Shown one piece after another: positions 8,518 to 17,870 of a stretch of DNA of 64,000 nt. The translations under genes and the position numbers were made by a program. Position 1 is the first letter of the stretch; every line of letters begins with the position of its first letter. The notes under the pieces were generated by a model. It searched no databases and was not told the DNA's origin. It saw nothing but the letters and a program-made list of their open reading frames with translations. Origin of the DNA: Mucilaginibacter sp. UR6-11 (lineage in GTDB: Bacteria; Bacteroidota; Bacteroidia; Sphingobacteriales; Sphingobacteriaceae); contig NZ_JAJIWO010000011.1 of NCBI RefSeq assembly GCF_020880695.1, positions 1-64,000 of the forward strand. The letters are read 5' to 3'.

Positions 8518-8619
8518 TCAATCGTATCTCCACCTATTATTGGCTGCATTTACAAAGCATGCCATTGCCCTTTTTAAATTAAGAATACCGACCTTAGCAA
8601 AAAACATCATCAGCCATAA

Positions 8620-9582
8620 ATGAGCATCGAAGAGCCAAAGAAACCTGCCGAAAAAGAGAATATGCATCACCGTAACGGGCACCGCCAGGGTTATGATTTT
8701 AAGCAGCTCTGCAAAGCTGTGCCTGAGCTTAAGGCGTTTGTTGGTATCAATAAATATGGCAGCGAGTCGGTTGATTTTACTAACCCTGACGCTGTCAAGA
8801 CTTTAAATAAGGCTTTGCTAAAAAGTGTTTATGGCGTTGATGGCTGGGACATCCCAGAAGGGTATCTTTGCCCGCCCATACCCGGACGTGCCGATTATAT
8901 TCATTACGTGGCCGATCTGTTAAGAGAAAACAATAACGGTAATATCCCTAAAGGAAACAAGATCCATGTTTTAGATATTGGCATGGGCGCAAACTGTGTT
9001 TACCCGCTAATTGGCAACAGCGTTTACAAATGGCAGTTTACCGGTACGGATATTGATCCGGTGGCGGTCCGCTCGGCAAAGAATATCGTTGCCTTAAATA
9101 AAGAGCTGGAAAGCAGTATGGATTTTAGGCTGCAAACCGGCAACGATCATATTTTTACGGGAATGATCAGGCCCGGCGAACGTTTTGACCTGACGATTTG
9201 TAACCCACCCTTTCATGGTTCATTTAAAGAAGCACAGGATGCTACCGCCACCAAATGGAAAAAGCTGGGTGTAATGAAAAAGCCGACGTTATTAAACTTT
9301 GGCGGTCAAAAGAATGAGCTATGGTGCAAAGGTGGCGAAGCCGGATTTATCCGCCGCATGGTAGATGAGAGCGCACAGTTTGCTCAACAGTGTCTTTGGT
9401 TTACCACGCTGGTATCAAAGAAAGACAGCCTGCCCACTGTTTATAACGCCTTAAAATGGAATAAAGCAGTAGAGGTTAAAACCGTTAACATGGCGCATGG
9501 CCAAAAAACCAGCCGCTTTGTTGCCTGGACCTATTTAACGCCCGACGAGCAATTGGAATGGAGACAGAAATTTTGGAAATAG
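8620..9582 (+). CDS. rlmF: 23S rRNA (adenine(1618)-N(6))-methyltransferase RlmF
   Basis: A 320-residue SAM-dependent methyltransferase that modifies A1618 of 23S rRNA. The YbiN/RlmF signature is strong: HHRNGHRQGYDFKQLC near residue 16, VDFTNPDAVKTLNKALL, then the SAM-binding motif ILDIGMGANC-like VLDIGMGANCVYPLIG near 120, and the adenine-methylase motif NPPF (TICNPPFHGSFKEA, near 194). The C-terminal VNMAHGQKTSRFVAW is also family-typical. It is a single gene, transcribed away from the fucosidase. Confidence 0.96.
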   Translation: MSIEEPKKPAEKENMHHRNGHRQGYDFKQLCKAVPELKAFVGINKYGSESVDFTNPDAVKTLNKALLKSVYGVDGWDIPEGYLCPPIPGRADYIHYVADLLRENNNGNIPKGNKIHVLDIGMGANCVYPLIGNSVYKWQFTGTDIDPVAVRSAKNIVALNKELESSMDFRLQTGNDHIFTGMIRPGERFDLTICNPPFHGSFKEAQDATATKWKKLGVMKKPTLLNFGGQKNELWCKGGEAGFIRRMVDESAQFAQQCLWFTTLVSKKDSLPTVYNALKWNKAVEVKTVNMAHGQKTSRFVAWTYLTPDEQLEWRQKFWK

Positions 9583-9612
9583 CCCAACCGCTGATTTAAT
9601 GAAACGATATGG

Positions 9613-11037
9613 TTAAGCAGTGACGAGGCTAAAGTCGGTCATTGGGGCTTCACAAACCGGACAGGCATAGTCTTTAAGGGTTTCAAACGGTATGCCTTTT
9701 TCAATATTATTTTCGGGGTCACCATATGATTGATCATAGCGGCTCAGGCAACAGTTGCATTGGTAAATTATCGCATGGTCTTGTTGCGAAGGCGCTTCAT
9801 CCGGCGGCGGGGCAGTCTGCAGGCGGTTGCTTTGCGCATCGTAAAACGCATGGCACAATACTATTAGATGGCTGCTCAGATCCCGGGGCTTAATCTGTTG
9901 CTTATAAATTACTTCGTCCCTTAAATTTGGATTAAAATCACGGGTATGCAAAATGTCATATAGCCCGGCATAGTCTTTTTTTAGGATGATTGAACCCTGC
10001 AATCCGGTTTTAGGTTGGGTTTTAACAGCAAAGCAAAGCTGGTAAGTGCGCAGGTCGGCCTCTTCAAATTGCCGTACCAACTGCTGTTTTAACTCCAGCC
10101 CTTCGGTACAGATGTCCTCAATTTGCCAGTTAAGTTCGTTTGCCGCATGGCGTATGTTGAGGTGGTACTTGCTTAATATCAAACCCCATTGATTACGGTC
10201 GGCCTGTTCAATCCCCTTAATGATGATAGATTTCCAGGGCGTGGTATAAATTTGGCCTATCCTTGATTTTAAGCATAGTAAACAAACCGCCTTTAAAAAT
10301 TCCAGCGGAAACAGCTCATGACGACGGTAAATCCCCAGCCAATACTTATTACTGTATTTGTTGAATCCTTCGTAATAAGGTAGTTGAAAATCCGGCAGCT
10401 TCAATGGTTCCGTTACAGGCTGAAAAGCCACATTTAATTTTTTTGCCAGTGTTTTATAAAATAGTTCTTCGTCAATATCAGTCCGGCTATAAAACAGTTC
10501 TTTTTTTTGCAGGATGATGTCTTCGGCAGTTTTGGCAAGAGCGGGGATGTCTTCAGAATAAACCAACGTTGGGAAACAATACAATTTATCGGTTTTTGGG
10601 AACCGGACGTAGGTATACCAATAATTGCTGACGCCCGACGCGATAAAATTTATGTTGCCGCTAAAAAAAGGCACAAAGGTTTGATGGCTGTCAACCAGGT
10701 TAACCTTTAATTGCGGCTGATGATCAAACCGGTCAAAAATATCTTTGTAAACCCCTTCACGCACCCATCCCTCCTGGTAGTTAAAAATAGTGTCGGCAAC
10801 ATATGAACTTATGATATTGGCATGTTGATCCTCATCTACCTCATAATTGATCTCTGATTTTAGCATATCCAGCTCAAGGTCTTCCAGCCGGTCGCCGGTT
10901 ATGGAAAAATACAATTGCTGCCGGTTGCCAAACCTTAGGTTTACGGCGCCGGCGCTCTCTGCAATCAGCAGGATCTCATAAAGGTCACCCGCTGATATAA
11001 AGCCACCGGGCAGGTTTATTTTTATCAAATGTTCCAT
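9613..11037 (-). CDS. Sulfite/nitrite reductase-like protein with C-terminal rubredoxin domain
   Basis: A 474-residue protein, last in the nitrate operon and starting 2 bp after the nitrate reductase stop. The N-terminus (about 3-70; LPGGFISAGDLYEILLIAESAG then LRFGNRQQLYF) resembles the ferredoxin-like half domain of siroheme nitrite/sulfite reductases. A second, weaker copy appears near residue 255 (SRIGQIYTTPWKSIIIKGI). The Cys-x5-Cys / Cys-x3-Cys ligands for siroheme and [4Fe-4S] are absent, so it is unlikely to be a reductase itself. Residues about 425-468 form a rubredoxin-type domain with YQCNCCLSRYD and YACPVCEAP. It probably carries electrons or assists the adjacent nitrate reductase. 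Role inferred from context. Confidence 0.75.
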   Translation of the reverse strand: MEHLIKINLPGGFISAGDLYEILLIAESAGAVNLRFGNRQQLYFSITGDRLEDLELDMLKSEINYEVDEDQHANIISSYVADTIFNYQEGWVREGVYKDIFDRFDHQPQLKVNLVDSHQTFVPFFSGNINFIASGVSNYWYTYVRFPKTDKLYCFPTLVYSEDIPALAKTAEDIILQKKELFYSRTDIDEELFYKTLAKKLNVAFQPVTEPLKLPDFQLPYYEGFNKYSNKYWLGIYRRHELFPLEFLKAVCLLCLKSRIGQIYTTPWKSIIIKGIEQADRNQWGLILSKYHLNIRHAANELNWQIEDICTEGLELKQQLVRQFEEADLRTYQLCFAVKTQPKTGLQGSIILKKDYAGLYDILHTRDFNPNLRDEVIYKQQIKPRDLSSHLIVLCHAFYDAQSNRLQTAPPPDEAPSQQDHAIIYQCNCCLSRYDQSYGDPENNIEKGIPFETLKDYACPVCEAPMTDFSLVTA

Positions 11038-11039
11038 AG

Positions 11040-14000
11040 TTAAACCGCTTTAGCCATTGTCAGGTTTTCTAATGCTTCGTCAAGTAAACGTTTAACTTCC
11101 GGCCGGCATGATCCGCAGCCGGTACCCGCCCCCGTTGTGGCGCACAGATCGTTCATGTTTTGACAGCCGTCTTCTATCTTCCTGCGGATATTTTCTGTGC
11201 CGACATTGTTGCAGCTGCAAACCAGTTTGCCCAATACAGGGTCGGCTTTGTTACCGCTACGCAGCAGTTGCAGGCGTTTTTCGCTCAGCTCAGTTTGGTT
11301 GGCAATCAGGTCGCGAAACTCCAGGAATTCACTTTTGTCGCCAATCAGTATTGCGCCCACCAATCTGTCCTGGTGGATGATGCATTTTTTATAGTAGCGC
11401 TTGGCCTTGTCTGTAAATACCACTTCTTCATAATTGGCGTCATCCGGGCACTCGGGTAAGCCTATGCTGCATAAATCAAACCCGTGAATCTTAATGATAT
11501 TCATAAACAGGCTGCCTTTATAATAACTGGCTATATCCCCATTCATATAAGCGGCAACTACCTGTGCCTGCTGCTCGGCGGCGGCGGTAATACCGTAAAG
11601 GGTGCCGTTAAACTCGGCTATTTCGCCAATGGCGTAAATGTTTGGGTCGCTGGTCTGCAGGCGCTCGTTTACAATCACCCCCCGACGGCATTCCAGCCCG
11701 CATTCTTTGGCTATTTCAAAATTAGGGCTGGTGCCAATAGCCAGTATCATGGCATCGCAGTTAATTTTGCGCCCGCTTTTTAAGCCGATACCGGTTAGTT
11801 TTGAGCGGCCGTAAAAAAGCTGAATTTCGTCGTCATAATAAATATCACAACCCTGGTCGGCCATTTCTTCGTGTAGAAGCTGGCTGCCCAATGCATCCAG
11901 CTGGCGGTTTAAAAATCTGGAAGTACGCTGTATAATGGTGATCCTGATCCCAATTTCGCGTAATGAAGCCGCCATTTCCAGGCCCAGCAGGCCGCCTCCC
12001 ACAATAACCACATGCCCGTTTGCAGGCACATGCTTTTTAAAACTATCGGCATCATTCCGGTTACGCATGGTAAAGATACCCGGGAGCGTGGGGACGTTCC
12101 GCGGAACGGCCGCCCTGCTGCCCGTGGCAATCAACAAAACATCATAGCTGGTTTTCACACCCCGCGAATCAACTACGATTTTATTAGCGCGGTCAATCCG
12201 CTCAATACTGATACCCCGTAACAGGTTAATTTTATATTCGGGTTCTTCTTCATCCTTCATTTTAACCAGTTGCTCCCACTGCTGTTCGCCACTGATATAG
12301 TCGGGCAGCATAACCCGGTTGTAGAACGGGTAATTCTCTTTACTGAAGATGGTGATCTCGTCTTCGCCATTTAATTCGCGGTATGACTTTACAAAGCCGT
12401 ATGCCCCGGCACCTGCGCCGATAACCACAATACGCTGAAAAGGCTTTTTAAATTTAGCCACCTGCACGGCGCAAAACTTAAAGTCGGGCTCTTTCGATAT
12501 AGGGTCCACCTTGTCGCTGGTGAGGTTGTTTGCGCGGTTAAGATCGCTGCCCAGTATTTTGCCCCAATGCATCGGTAAAAATACCACACCTTGTTTTATC
12601 CGGGCTGATATTTTGGCTTTTACCTGTACCGATCCCCGTTTTGAAGTTATTACGGTAACGTCGCCCTCGTTTATGCGCAGCGTTTCGGCGTCCGCCGGAT
12701 GAATCTCTAAAAATGATTGGGGGTAATGCTGATTAAGCTTATTTACCTTCCCGGTTTTGCTCATGGTATGCCATTGATCGCGGATGCGGCCGGTAGTCAG
12801 GATAAAAGGAAAATCCTGATCAGGCATTTCGCTGGTCAGGCTATCTGCCACCGGGTGGATAATGGCCTTTTGCGACGGTGTATGGAACTTCTTATCGGTA
12901 AACAGGCGCGCTGTGCCCGCGCCTGATGTTTTCTTTTTATAGGGCCATTGTACTGTTTTGCGCTCTTTTAAGATCTCATAGCTTAAGCCGCTGATATCAA
13001 TATTGGTTTTAGTCGTGAGGCGTACGTGCTCATTATAAATGGCGGCAGCATTTTCAAAATCAAAGCCTTTATAGCCCATTTTTTGCGCAAAGCGACAAAT
13101 GATCTCGGCATCAGGCAAAGCTTCGCCCGGTGCGTCAAGTACTTTGTTGAGATAACTTATGCGCCGTTCTGAGTTGGTCATCGTTCCTTCCTTCTCTGCC
13201 CAGGCTGCGGCGGGTAATATCACATCAGCAAAAGCTAAACTTTCTGATTTATTGGTGATCTCCTGCACCACCACAAATTTGGCTTTTTTTAGGGCCTCTT
13301 CAACCAAACGTACATTAGGCATGCTGGTTAAAGGATTGGTACACAATATCCAAATCGCTTTTAAGCGGCCATCGTTCAATGCCTCAAACATTTCTGTTGC
13401 CGAAAGGCCGGGCTTAGGATTGATATGGGTGCCGCCCCAAAATTTCTCCACCTCTTCACGGTGCAGGGCATTACCCAGATCCCGGTGAGCGGGAAGCAGG
13501 TTTGCCAATCCACCAACTTCGCGCCCGCCCATGGCGTTTGGCTGACCGGTTAATGATAATGGACCTGAACCAGGCTTACCGATATGCCCGGTTATCAGGT
13601 TCAAATTTATGAGGCTTAAATTTTTATTTACGCCGATGGCACTTTGGTTAAGGCCCATGGTCCACATTGAAATATAGCCTTTTGCTTCGCCGATATATTT
13701 TGCCGCAAGGCGGATATCAGCTTCACTGACACCACAGATCAAAGCCGATTCGCAGACAGTTCTTTCAAAAACCAGTTTGCTGTATGCCTCAAAACCTTCG
13801 GCATGGTTGGTTACAAAATCAAGGTCTATATCGCCATTCTCTATCAGCACCCGCCCGATGGCATGGTTGAGCGTGACGTCTGTACCGGGATTGAGCTGCA
13901 AATGCAGATCGGCAATGCTACAGGTATCAGTAGCGCGGGGATCAACAACAATTATTTTTACCTGCGGATTGGCGGCCTTGTGCGCCTCTACCCGGCGCCA

Positions 14001-14564
14001 TAAGATGGGGTGGCACCAGGCCGGGTTTGCACCGGTTACGTAAAAGCAATCAGCCAGTTCAATATCGTCATAGCAAAGCGGGACACTGTCTTCGCCAAGT
14101 GCCAGCTTATAGGCGGCAACAGCGCTGCTCATACATAGCCTCGAATTGGTATCAATATTATTGCTGCCAATAAACCCTTTCATGAGTTTATTGATAACGT
14201 AATACTCTTCGGTAAGGCATTGGCCCGAAGCATAAAAAGCGACAGAATCAGGCCCGTATTTGTTAATAAAAGTTTTAAACACCGCGGCGGCACGGTCTAA
14301 GGCGCTATCCCAGCTAACCCGCTGCATGGGCATGCTTTTACTGTATCGCATCTGAGGGTATAGCAGGCGATCAGTTTTATCATTTACGGTATGATGCAGA
14401 TTCATGCCTTTGCTGCACAGTGCGCCCTTATTTACCGGGTGGTCTTTGTCGCCGGCTAAACTAACCGAGCCATTCTTTTCTTTATTTAAAAGCACACCGC
14501 AACCAACCCCGCAATAACAGCAGGTAGTACTTAGTTGGTTGGTGGTGTGCCTTGATTTTGACAT
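11040..14564 (-). CDS. Assimilatory nitrate reductase fused to an NADH-oxidising FAD/[2Fe-2S] module
   Basis: A 1174-residue fusion reducing nitrate to nitrite in the cytoplasm. The N-terminus binds [4Fe-4S] (Cys15, Cys18, Cys22, Cys50). The molybdopterin domain follows, with a candidate molybdenum ligand Cys144 in SRLCMSS as in NasA/NarB enzymes, then a dinucleotide-binding domain (about 575-690; FILTTGRIRDQWHTMSKTG). From about 712 a pyridine nucleotide-disulfide oxidoreductase domain begins (VVIGAGAGAYG), with a second Rossmann motif VVIVGGGLLGLEMA and the FAD motif IYAIGEIAEF. A BFD-type [2Fe-2S] domain (Cys1116, Cys1118, Cys1150, Cys1153) is C-terminal. The module resembles the NirB N-terminus, so electrons can pass from NAD(P)H to molybdenum in one chain. 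No Tat signal. The transporter lies upstream (8-bp gap). Confidence 0.92.
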   Translation of the reverse strand: MSKSRHTTNQLSTTCCYCGVGCGVLLNKEKNGSVSLAGDKDHPVNKGALCSKGMNLHHTVNDKTDRLLYPQMRYSKSMPMQRVSWDSALDRAAAVFKTFINKYGPDSVAFYASGQCLTEEYYVINKLMKGFIGSNNIDTNSRLCMSSAVAAYKLALGEDSVPLCYDDIELADCFYVTGANPAWCHPILWRRVEAHKAANPQVKIIVVDPRATDTCSIADLHLQLNPGTDVTLNHAIGRVLIENGDIDLDFVTNHAEGFEAYSKLVFERTVCESALICGVSEADIRLAAKYIGEAKGYISMWTMGLNQSAIGVNKNLSLINLNLITGHIGKPGSGPLSLTGQPNAMGGREVGGLANLLPAHRDLGNALHREEVEKFWGGTHINPKPGLSATEMFEALNDGRLKAIWILCTNPLTSMPNVRLVEEALKKAKFVVVQEITNKSESLAFADVILPAAAWAEKEGTMTNSERRISYLNKVLDAPGEALPDAEIICRFAQKMGYKGFDFENAAAIYNEHVRLTTKTNIDISGLSYEILKERKTVQWPYKKKTSGAGTARLFTDKKFHTPSQKAIIHPVADSLTSEMPDQDFPFILTTGRIRDQWHTMSKTGKVNKLNQHYPQSFLEIHPADAETLRINEGDVTVITSKRGSVQVKAKISARIKQGVVFLPMHWGKILGSDLNRANNLTSDKVDPISKEPDFKFCAVQVAKFKKPFQRIVVIGAGAGAYGFVKSYRELNGEDEITIFSKENYPFYNRVMLPDYISGEQQWEQLVKMKDEEEPEYKINLLRGISIERIDRANKIVVDSRGVKTSYDVLLIATGSRAAVPRNVPTLPGIFTMRNRNDADSFKKHVPANGHVVIVGGGLLGLEMAASLREIGIRITIIQRTSRFLNRQLDALGSQLLHEEMADQGCDIYYDDEIQLFYGRSKLTGIGLKSGRKINCDAMILAIGTSPNFEIAKECGLECRRGVIVNERLQTSDPNIYAIGEIAEFNGTLYGITAAAEQQAQVVAAYMNGDIASYYKGSLFMNIIKIHGFDLCSIGLPECPDDANYEEVVFTDKAKRYYKKCIIHQDRLVGAILIGDKSEFLEFRDLIANQTELSEKRLQLLRSGNKADPVLGKLVCSCNNVGTENIRRKIEDGCQNMNDLCATTGAGTGCGSCRPEVKRLLDEALENLTMAKAV

Positions 14565-14572
14565 GCTAAAAC

Positions 14573-15865
14573 TTATGCGGCGCCTGCCAGTTTGCTTTCC
14601 GCTAATTGCTCCTCAGTAACGGTTTGATTTTGAAACCGGGTTATTAACACAATAACAGATACCACAATTACCGTATAACCTATATAGGTAAACGCCTGTA
14701 CATAGGTAACCGAGGTTGACTTAAACAGGAAACCAAACAACATACCGCCCAGGTTGCCACCCGCGCCTACAATGCCGCTTACCAGGCCCACATTTTTTGC
14801 GTTAACAAAAGGCACAATGCCATAAGTGGCGCCATTAGACATTTTAAGGAACAAGGCAAACGTCAGCATGGACATAATGGCGATCATTAAAGAGCCTGAT
14901 TGCGCAAAAAGTATTAATCCAAAGCCCTCTAACAGCAGTACACCGGCAAGCAATAAGCCTTTGCCGCGCATACCAAATTTCTTGCCCACTTTATCAGATG
15001 CTATACCGCCCAATGCGCGGGCAAATAGGTTCATAAAGCCAAATATGCCGGCCCAAAAACCTGCCGCGCTTTGGCTTAAATGAAAAGTATCTACAAAGTG
15101 CAAGGATGCCACGTTGTCAAAAGTCAGTTCCATCCCAAAACACATGGCATAAGCCAGGGTTAGCGCCCAGATGCGCCAGTCGGCCAAAATACTCCAGTCT
15201 GTTTTCGTGCGTTTTTGTTTATGACCTGTCTCATCGTAGTTGCCTTCAGGAGTGTCTTTTGTATATTTAGAATACAAAAAAGCAATGATCAGCATCATCA
15301 CACCCGGAACGATCATGGCGTAACGCCAGGCTTCCGCTTTGGTGTAGCCGAAGCTAACTATAGCGGCGAATATTAACGGCATAACCATATTGGTTACCCC
15401 ACCACCCAGGTTGCCCCAGCCGCCTGTTACCGCATTCGCGGTGCCTTTTATATTAGGGGCAAACATCATTGAGGTATGGAACTGGGTAATAACAAATGAT
15501 GCGCCTATAACACCAATAGCCAGCCTGAATAACAGGAACGAAGTATAATCATGTGCCAATCCCACAAAAAACACCGGCAATGACCCCATCAACAATAACC
15601 TAACCGCGGTTTTCCGGGGTCCCCAGGTATCACAGAGCTTGCCTATTAAAAGGCGTGCAATTATGGTAGCGGCTACAGATGCAATAATGGTATTGCCAAC
15701 CTGCGCTTTGGTTAAATGCAGTTCGGCGCGGATAGTAGGCATTAACGGCGCCAGGCCAAACCAGCCAAAGAAACATACAAAGAACATTAGCCAGGTGGTA
15801 TGGAACGTGCGCATTTGCACCCCTTTTAAAGATAATATGTTGAGTTTAGTAAGTTGATGTTTCAT
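14573..15865 (-). CDS. Nitrate/nitrite MFS transporter, NarK/NasA type
   Basis: A 430-residue major facilitator protein with about 12 membrane helices, the normal size for the NarK family. It imports nitrate across the inner membrane. Nitrate-signature-like Gly-rich segments are visible: NAVTGGWGNLGGGVTNMVMP near residue 140 and GLVSGIVGAGGNLGGMLFG near 360. FHTTWLMFFVCFFGWFGLAPLMP at the N-terminus is also typical. It lies between the porin (13 bp upstream) and nitrate reductase genes on one strand, which fixes its likely substrate. Confidence 0.93.
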   Translation of the reverse strand: MKHQLTKLNILSLKGVQMRTFHTTWLMFFVCFFGWFGLAPLMPTIRAELHLTKAQVGNTIIASVAATIIARLLIGKLCDTWGPRKTAVRLLLMGSLPVFFVGLAHDYTSFLLFRLAIGVIGASFVITQFHTSMMFAPNIKGTANAVTGGWGNLGGGVTNMVMPLIFAAIVSFGYTKAEAWRYAMIVPGVMMLIIAFLYSKYTKDTPEGNYDETGHKQKRTKTDWSILADWRIWALTLAYAMCFGMELTFDNVASLHFVDTFHLSQSAAGFWAGIFGFMNLFARALGGIASDKVGKKFGMRGKGLLLAGVLLLEGFGLILFAQSGSLMIAIMSMLTFALFLKMSNGATYGIVPFVNAKNVGLVSGIVGAGGNLGGMLFGFLFKSTSVTYVQAFTYIGYTVIVVSVIVLITRFQNQTVTEEQLAESKLAGAA

Positions 15866-15878
15866 GTCCGGTGAATAA

Positions 15879-17420
15879 TTATTTGTTTAAGAATTCTGGT
15901 TTGATATTGATCTGCAAAAAGGCCCAAACAGGTTTCAGGCGGGCAGTTAACGGGGTGATGTTTTTGGCATATTCCATGCTGGCTGTAGCGGCCATATAAG
16001 ATAAGCCGACGTCAACACCGGTAAACTTATTAAGTTTATAGCCCGCGGTAAAGTCAAGCTCGGTGCCGAGGTGTTTGCCGACAGCAGCGCCGTTTATATC
16101 TTTTTGATTATCGGCCAAAGAAAAATAATGGCCGGCAAGTTCTGTTGTCAGTCTGTTGTTAGCTGATGTATATTTTAATTTGAGGTAAGGGTCGATCAGC
16201 CCTCCCAGCGGTGAGCCGCTTGAAGCATAGAAATAATCCATATATCCCCAGAACTTATGTGGGCTGCCATATAACGGATCAAAACGATGATTTTCTGCCG
16301 ATGTTGAAAAGGCGTCATTGCCTGATAGTACATCCAGTCCGCCGGTGTAAGCAAGCCGGCTTGATTTGTAAGATAGCGCCAGGGTATAAGTATAAGCGTT
16401 TAACTTAAGTCCGTCTTTATCGTGCCCGCCCTGGTAGTAATAGCCGCCATTAAAGGCCCATTGATTTTTATCGCCAAAAACCGGGTTAACCAGCAGGCCG
16501 GTAGTATAGCGGGTGTTTACCCCGGCCTGGTTAAACCGCTTGCCATATACATAGCCAACGTCGGTGCCTGAGGTGTTTTTTACAGAATCTAGTATATATT
16601 TACCAAACTGGTCAGCCAGGAACAGTCCTGATACTTTGGTTTTGCCAAACTTTTTTGCGGCATATAAATATTGAAGTGCTTTATAATTTTGATTGAGTGC
16701 ATTGCTGCCCGGGGGGTTAAGGAATGCCGGCGATCCGTTCTTTGCGCTAATGCCTGATGAATTGATCAGCGGGATGAAACCTGCAGGGGTATTCACTAAA
16801 TTCCCCTTACTGTCTTTTACGGTCGCAGGTACATTGGCAGGGGTATAATAGGTGCCGTTATAGTTTATGGCGTCGGTGTTTTGATTAAAGGCCACACCCA
16901 GGTCTATCTGCCAGCCCTTTTGCAGCAACTTAAATACGATGGCATCGTGACGTCTCGCCTGGCTCAGCCAGTCTGATGCGCCTAACAGACGTTCATCATC
17001 ATATACCAATTCCTGTCGACCGACTTTTACAGCAAAATAATCAAACGGCGATACTTTAAAAGCAGTATCTTTTTTATTAGATAAAATAATTTCGGCCCAT
17101 GCCTCATGAATAGCAAGTTTAGACCCATCGGCTGGTGTTATAGTAGAGGCATCCTGGCCCCATAGTCTAACATCCTGAATAGAGGTTTGAAAAATCAGAT
17201 GGCTCGACTTATAGTTAAAAGTAAGCCTTGTGCGCTGCGCAATAAAGGCGGCATCTTTACTGCCAATTGCTTCGAGGGTGCCGTATCCGTCGCGCAATTC
17301 TCCGCGGGTACGCAGTTGACCTGTCAGCGAGAGCTGTGCTTTGGCGCTAAAGCACAGACAGACAAATAAAATTACAATTGTTGTAAATAGCCGGAGCTTT
17401 TTAAGTACATTTTTATACAT
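15879..17420 (-). CDS. Outer membrane porin, alginate-export-like, first gene of the nitrate operon
   Basis: A 513-residue beta-barrel protein with a signal peptide (residues 1 to about 28, ending CFSAKAQ). The mature start LSLTGQLRTRGELRDGYG and segments such as RTRLTFNYKSSHLIFQTSIQDVRLWGQ and VKVGRQELVYDDERLLGASDW match the alginate export (AlgE-like) porin family widely found in Bacteroidota. Its place at the head of the operon, before the nitrate transporter, suggests it admits nitrate across the outer membrane. That role is inferred, since no family member with this job can be identified from sequence alone. Confidence 0.8.
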   Translation of the reverse strand: MYKNVLKKLRLFTTIVILFVCLCFSAKAQLSLTGQLRTRGELRDGYGTLEAIGSKDAAFIAQRTRLTFNYKSSHLIFQTSIQDVRLWGQDASTITPADGSKLAIHEAWAEIILSNKKDTAFKVSPFDYFAVKVGRQELVYDDERLLGASDWLSQARRHDAIVFKLLQKGWQIDLGVAFNQNTDAINYNGTYYTPANVPATVKDSKGNLVNTPAGFIPLINSSGISAKNGSPAFLNPPGSNALNQNYKALQYLYAAKKFGKTKVSGLFLADQFGKYILDSVKNTSGTDVGYVYGKRFNQAGVNTRYTTGLLVNPVFGDKNQWAFNGGYYYQGGHDKDGLKLNAYTYTLALSYKSSRLAYTGGLDVLSGNDAFSTSAENHRFDPLYGSPHKFWGYMDYFYASSGSPLGGLIDPYLKLKYTSANNRLTTELAGHYFSLADNQKDINGAAVGKHLGTELDFTAGYKLNKFTGVDVGLSYMAATASMEYAKNITPLTARLKPVWAFLQINIKPEFLNK

Positions 17421-17870
17421 TTGATTAGTTTTTGGTTTGTTAAAGCTATAAAAACTATTTGGCCTTGTTTGGGAATGCGACCTCCCTGCAAGGCTTTTTT
17501 GTTATTTTTTTAGTTGTTTTTTTTCATGTATTGTCTTTTTATAAATATTTGCTGATTTATTATGCTAAATATATTCAATTTCATGTAGTTTTTGATAAAA
17601 TGGATATATTTTGAGTGATTTTTATGATATATATAATCGAATATTTATTTTTTTGTGAAATGCTTAAATATATAGCCGCATAAAATCCCTTTAATATGAT
17701 TTTTATAAAAATAAATTGTAAAATTTTGACAAAAAATTCAATAATAGATAAATAAATATGGCAAATACAATCAAAAAACGGCGTGAATTTAAAAAACGAT
17801 TGAAAATGTATGATGTAAATCACCCTTAAATTGACTAATATTGTATTATTAACTGATTTTATTTGTTAAA
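17421..17870. promoter_or_regulatory. AT-rich divergent control region between the nitrate operon and its Crp/Fnr regulator
   Basis: A 450-bp, strongly AT-rich spacer between two divergent genes. The only reading frame in it is low-complexity and not credible. It carries two direct copies of TTTCATGTA, at 17522-17530 and 17579-17587 (56-57 bp apart). The same TCATGTA word occurs as an inverted pair in the nirB-sumT spacer (21543-21589), so it may be the binding site of the adjacent Crp/Fnr regulator. Confidence 0.4.

Noticed and set aside
8352..8582. A 76-codon plus-strand frame between the fucosidase and rlmF genes
   Set aside because: It is made largely of the TGATCC repeat cluster, has no family-like features, and lies in the divergent control region.
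17581..17823. An 80-codon minus-strand frame before the Crp/Fnr gene
   Set aside because: Its Ile/Phe/Tyr/Lys-only composition simply reflects AT-rich spacer DNA.
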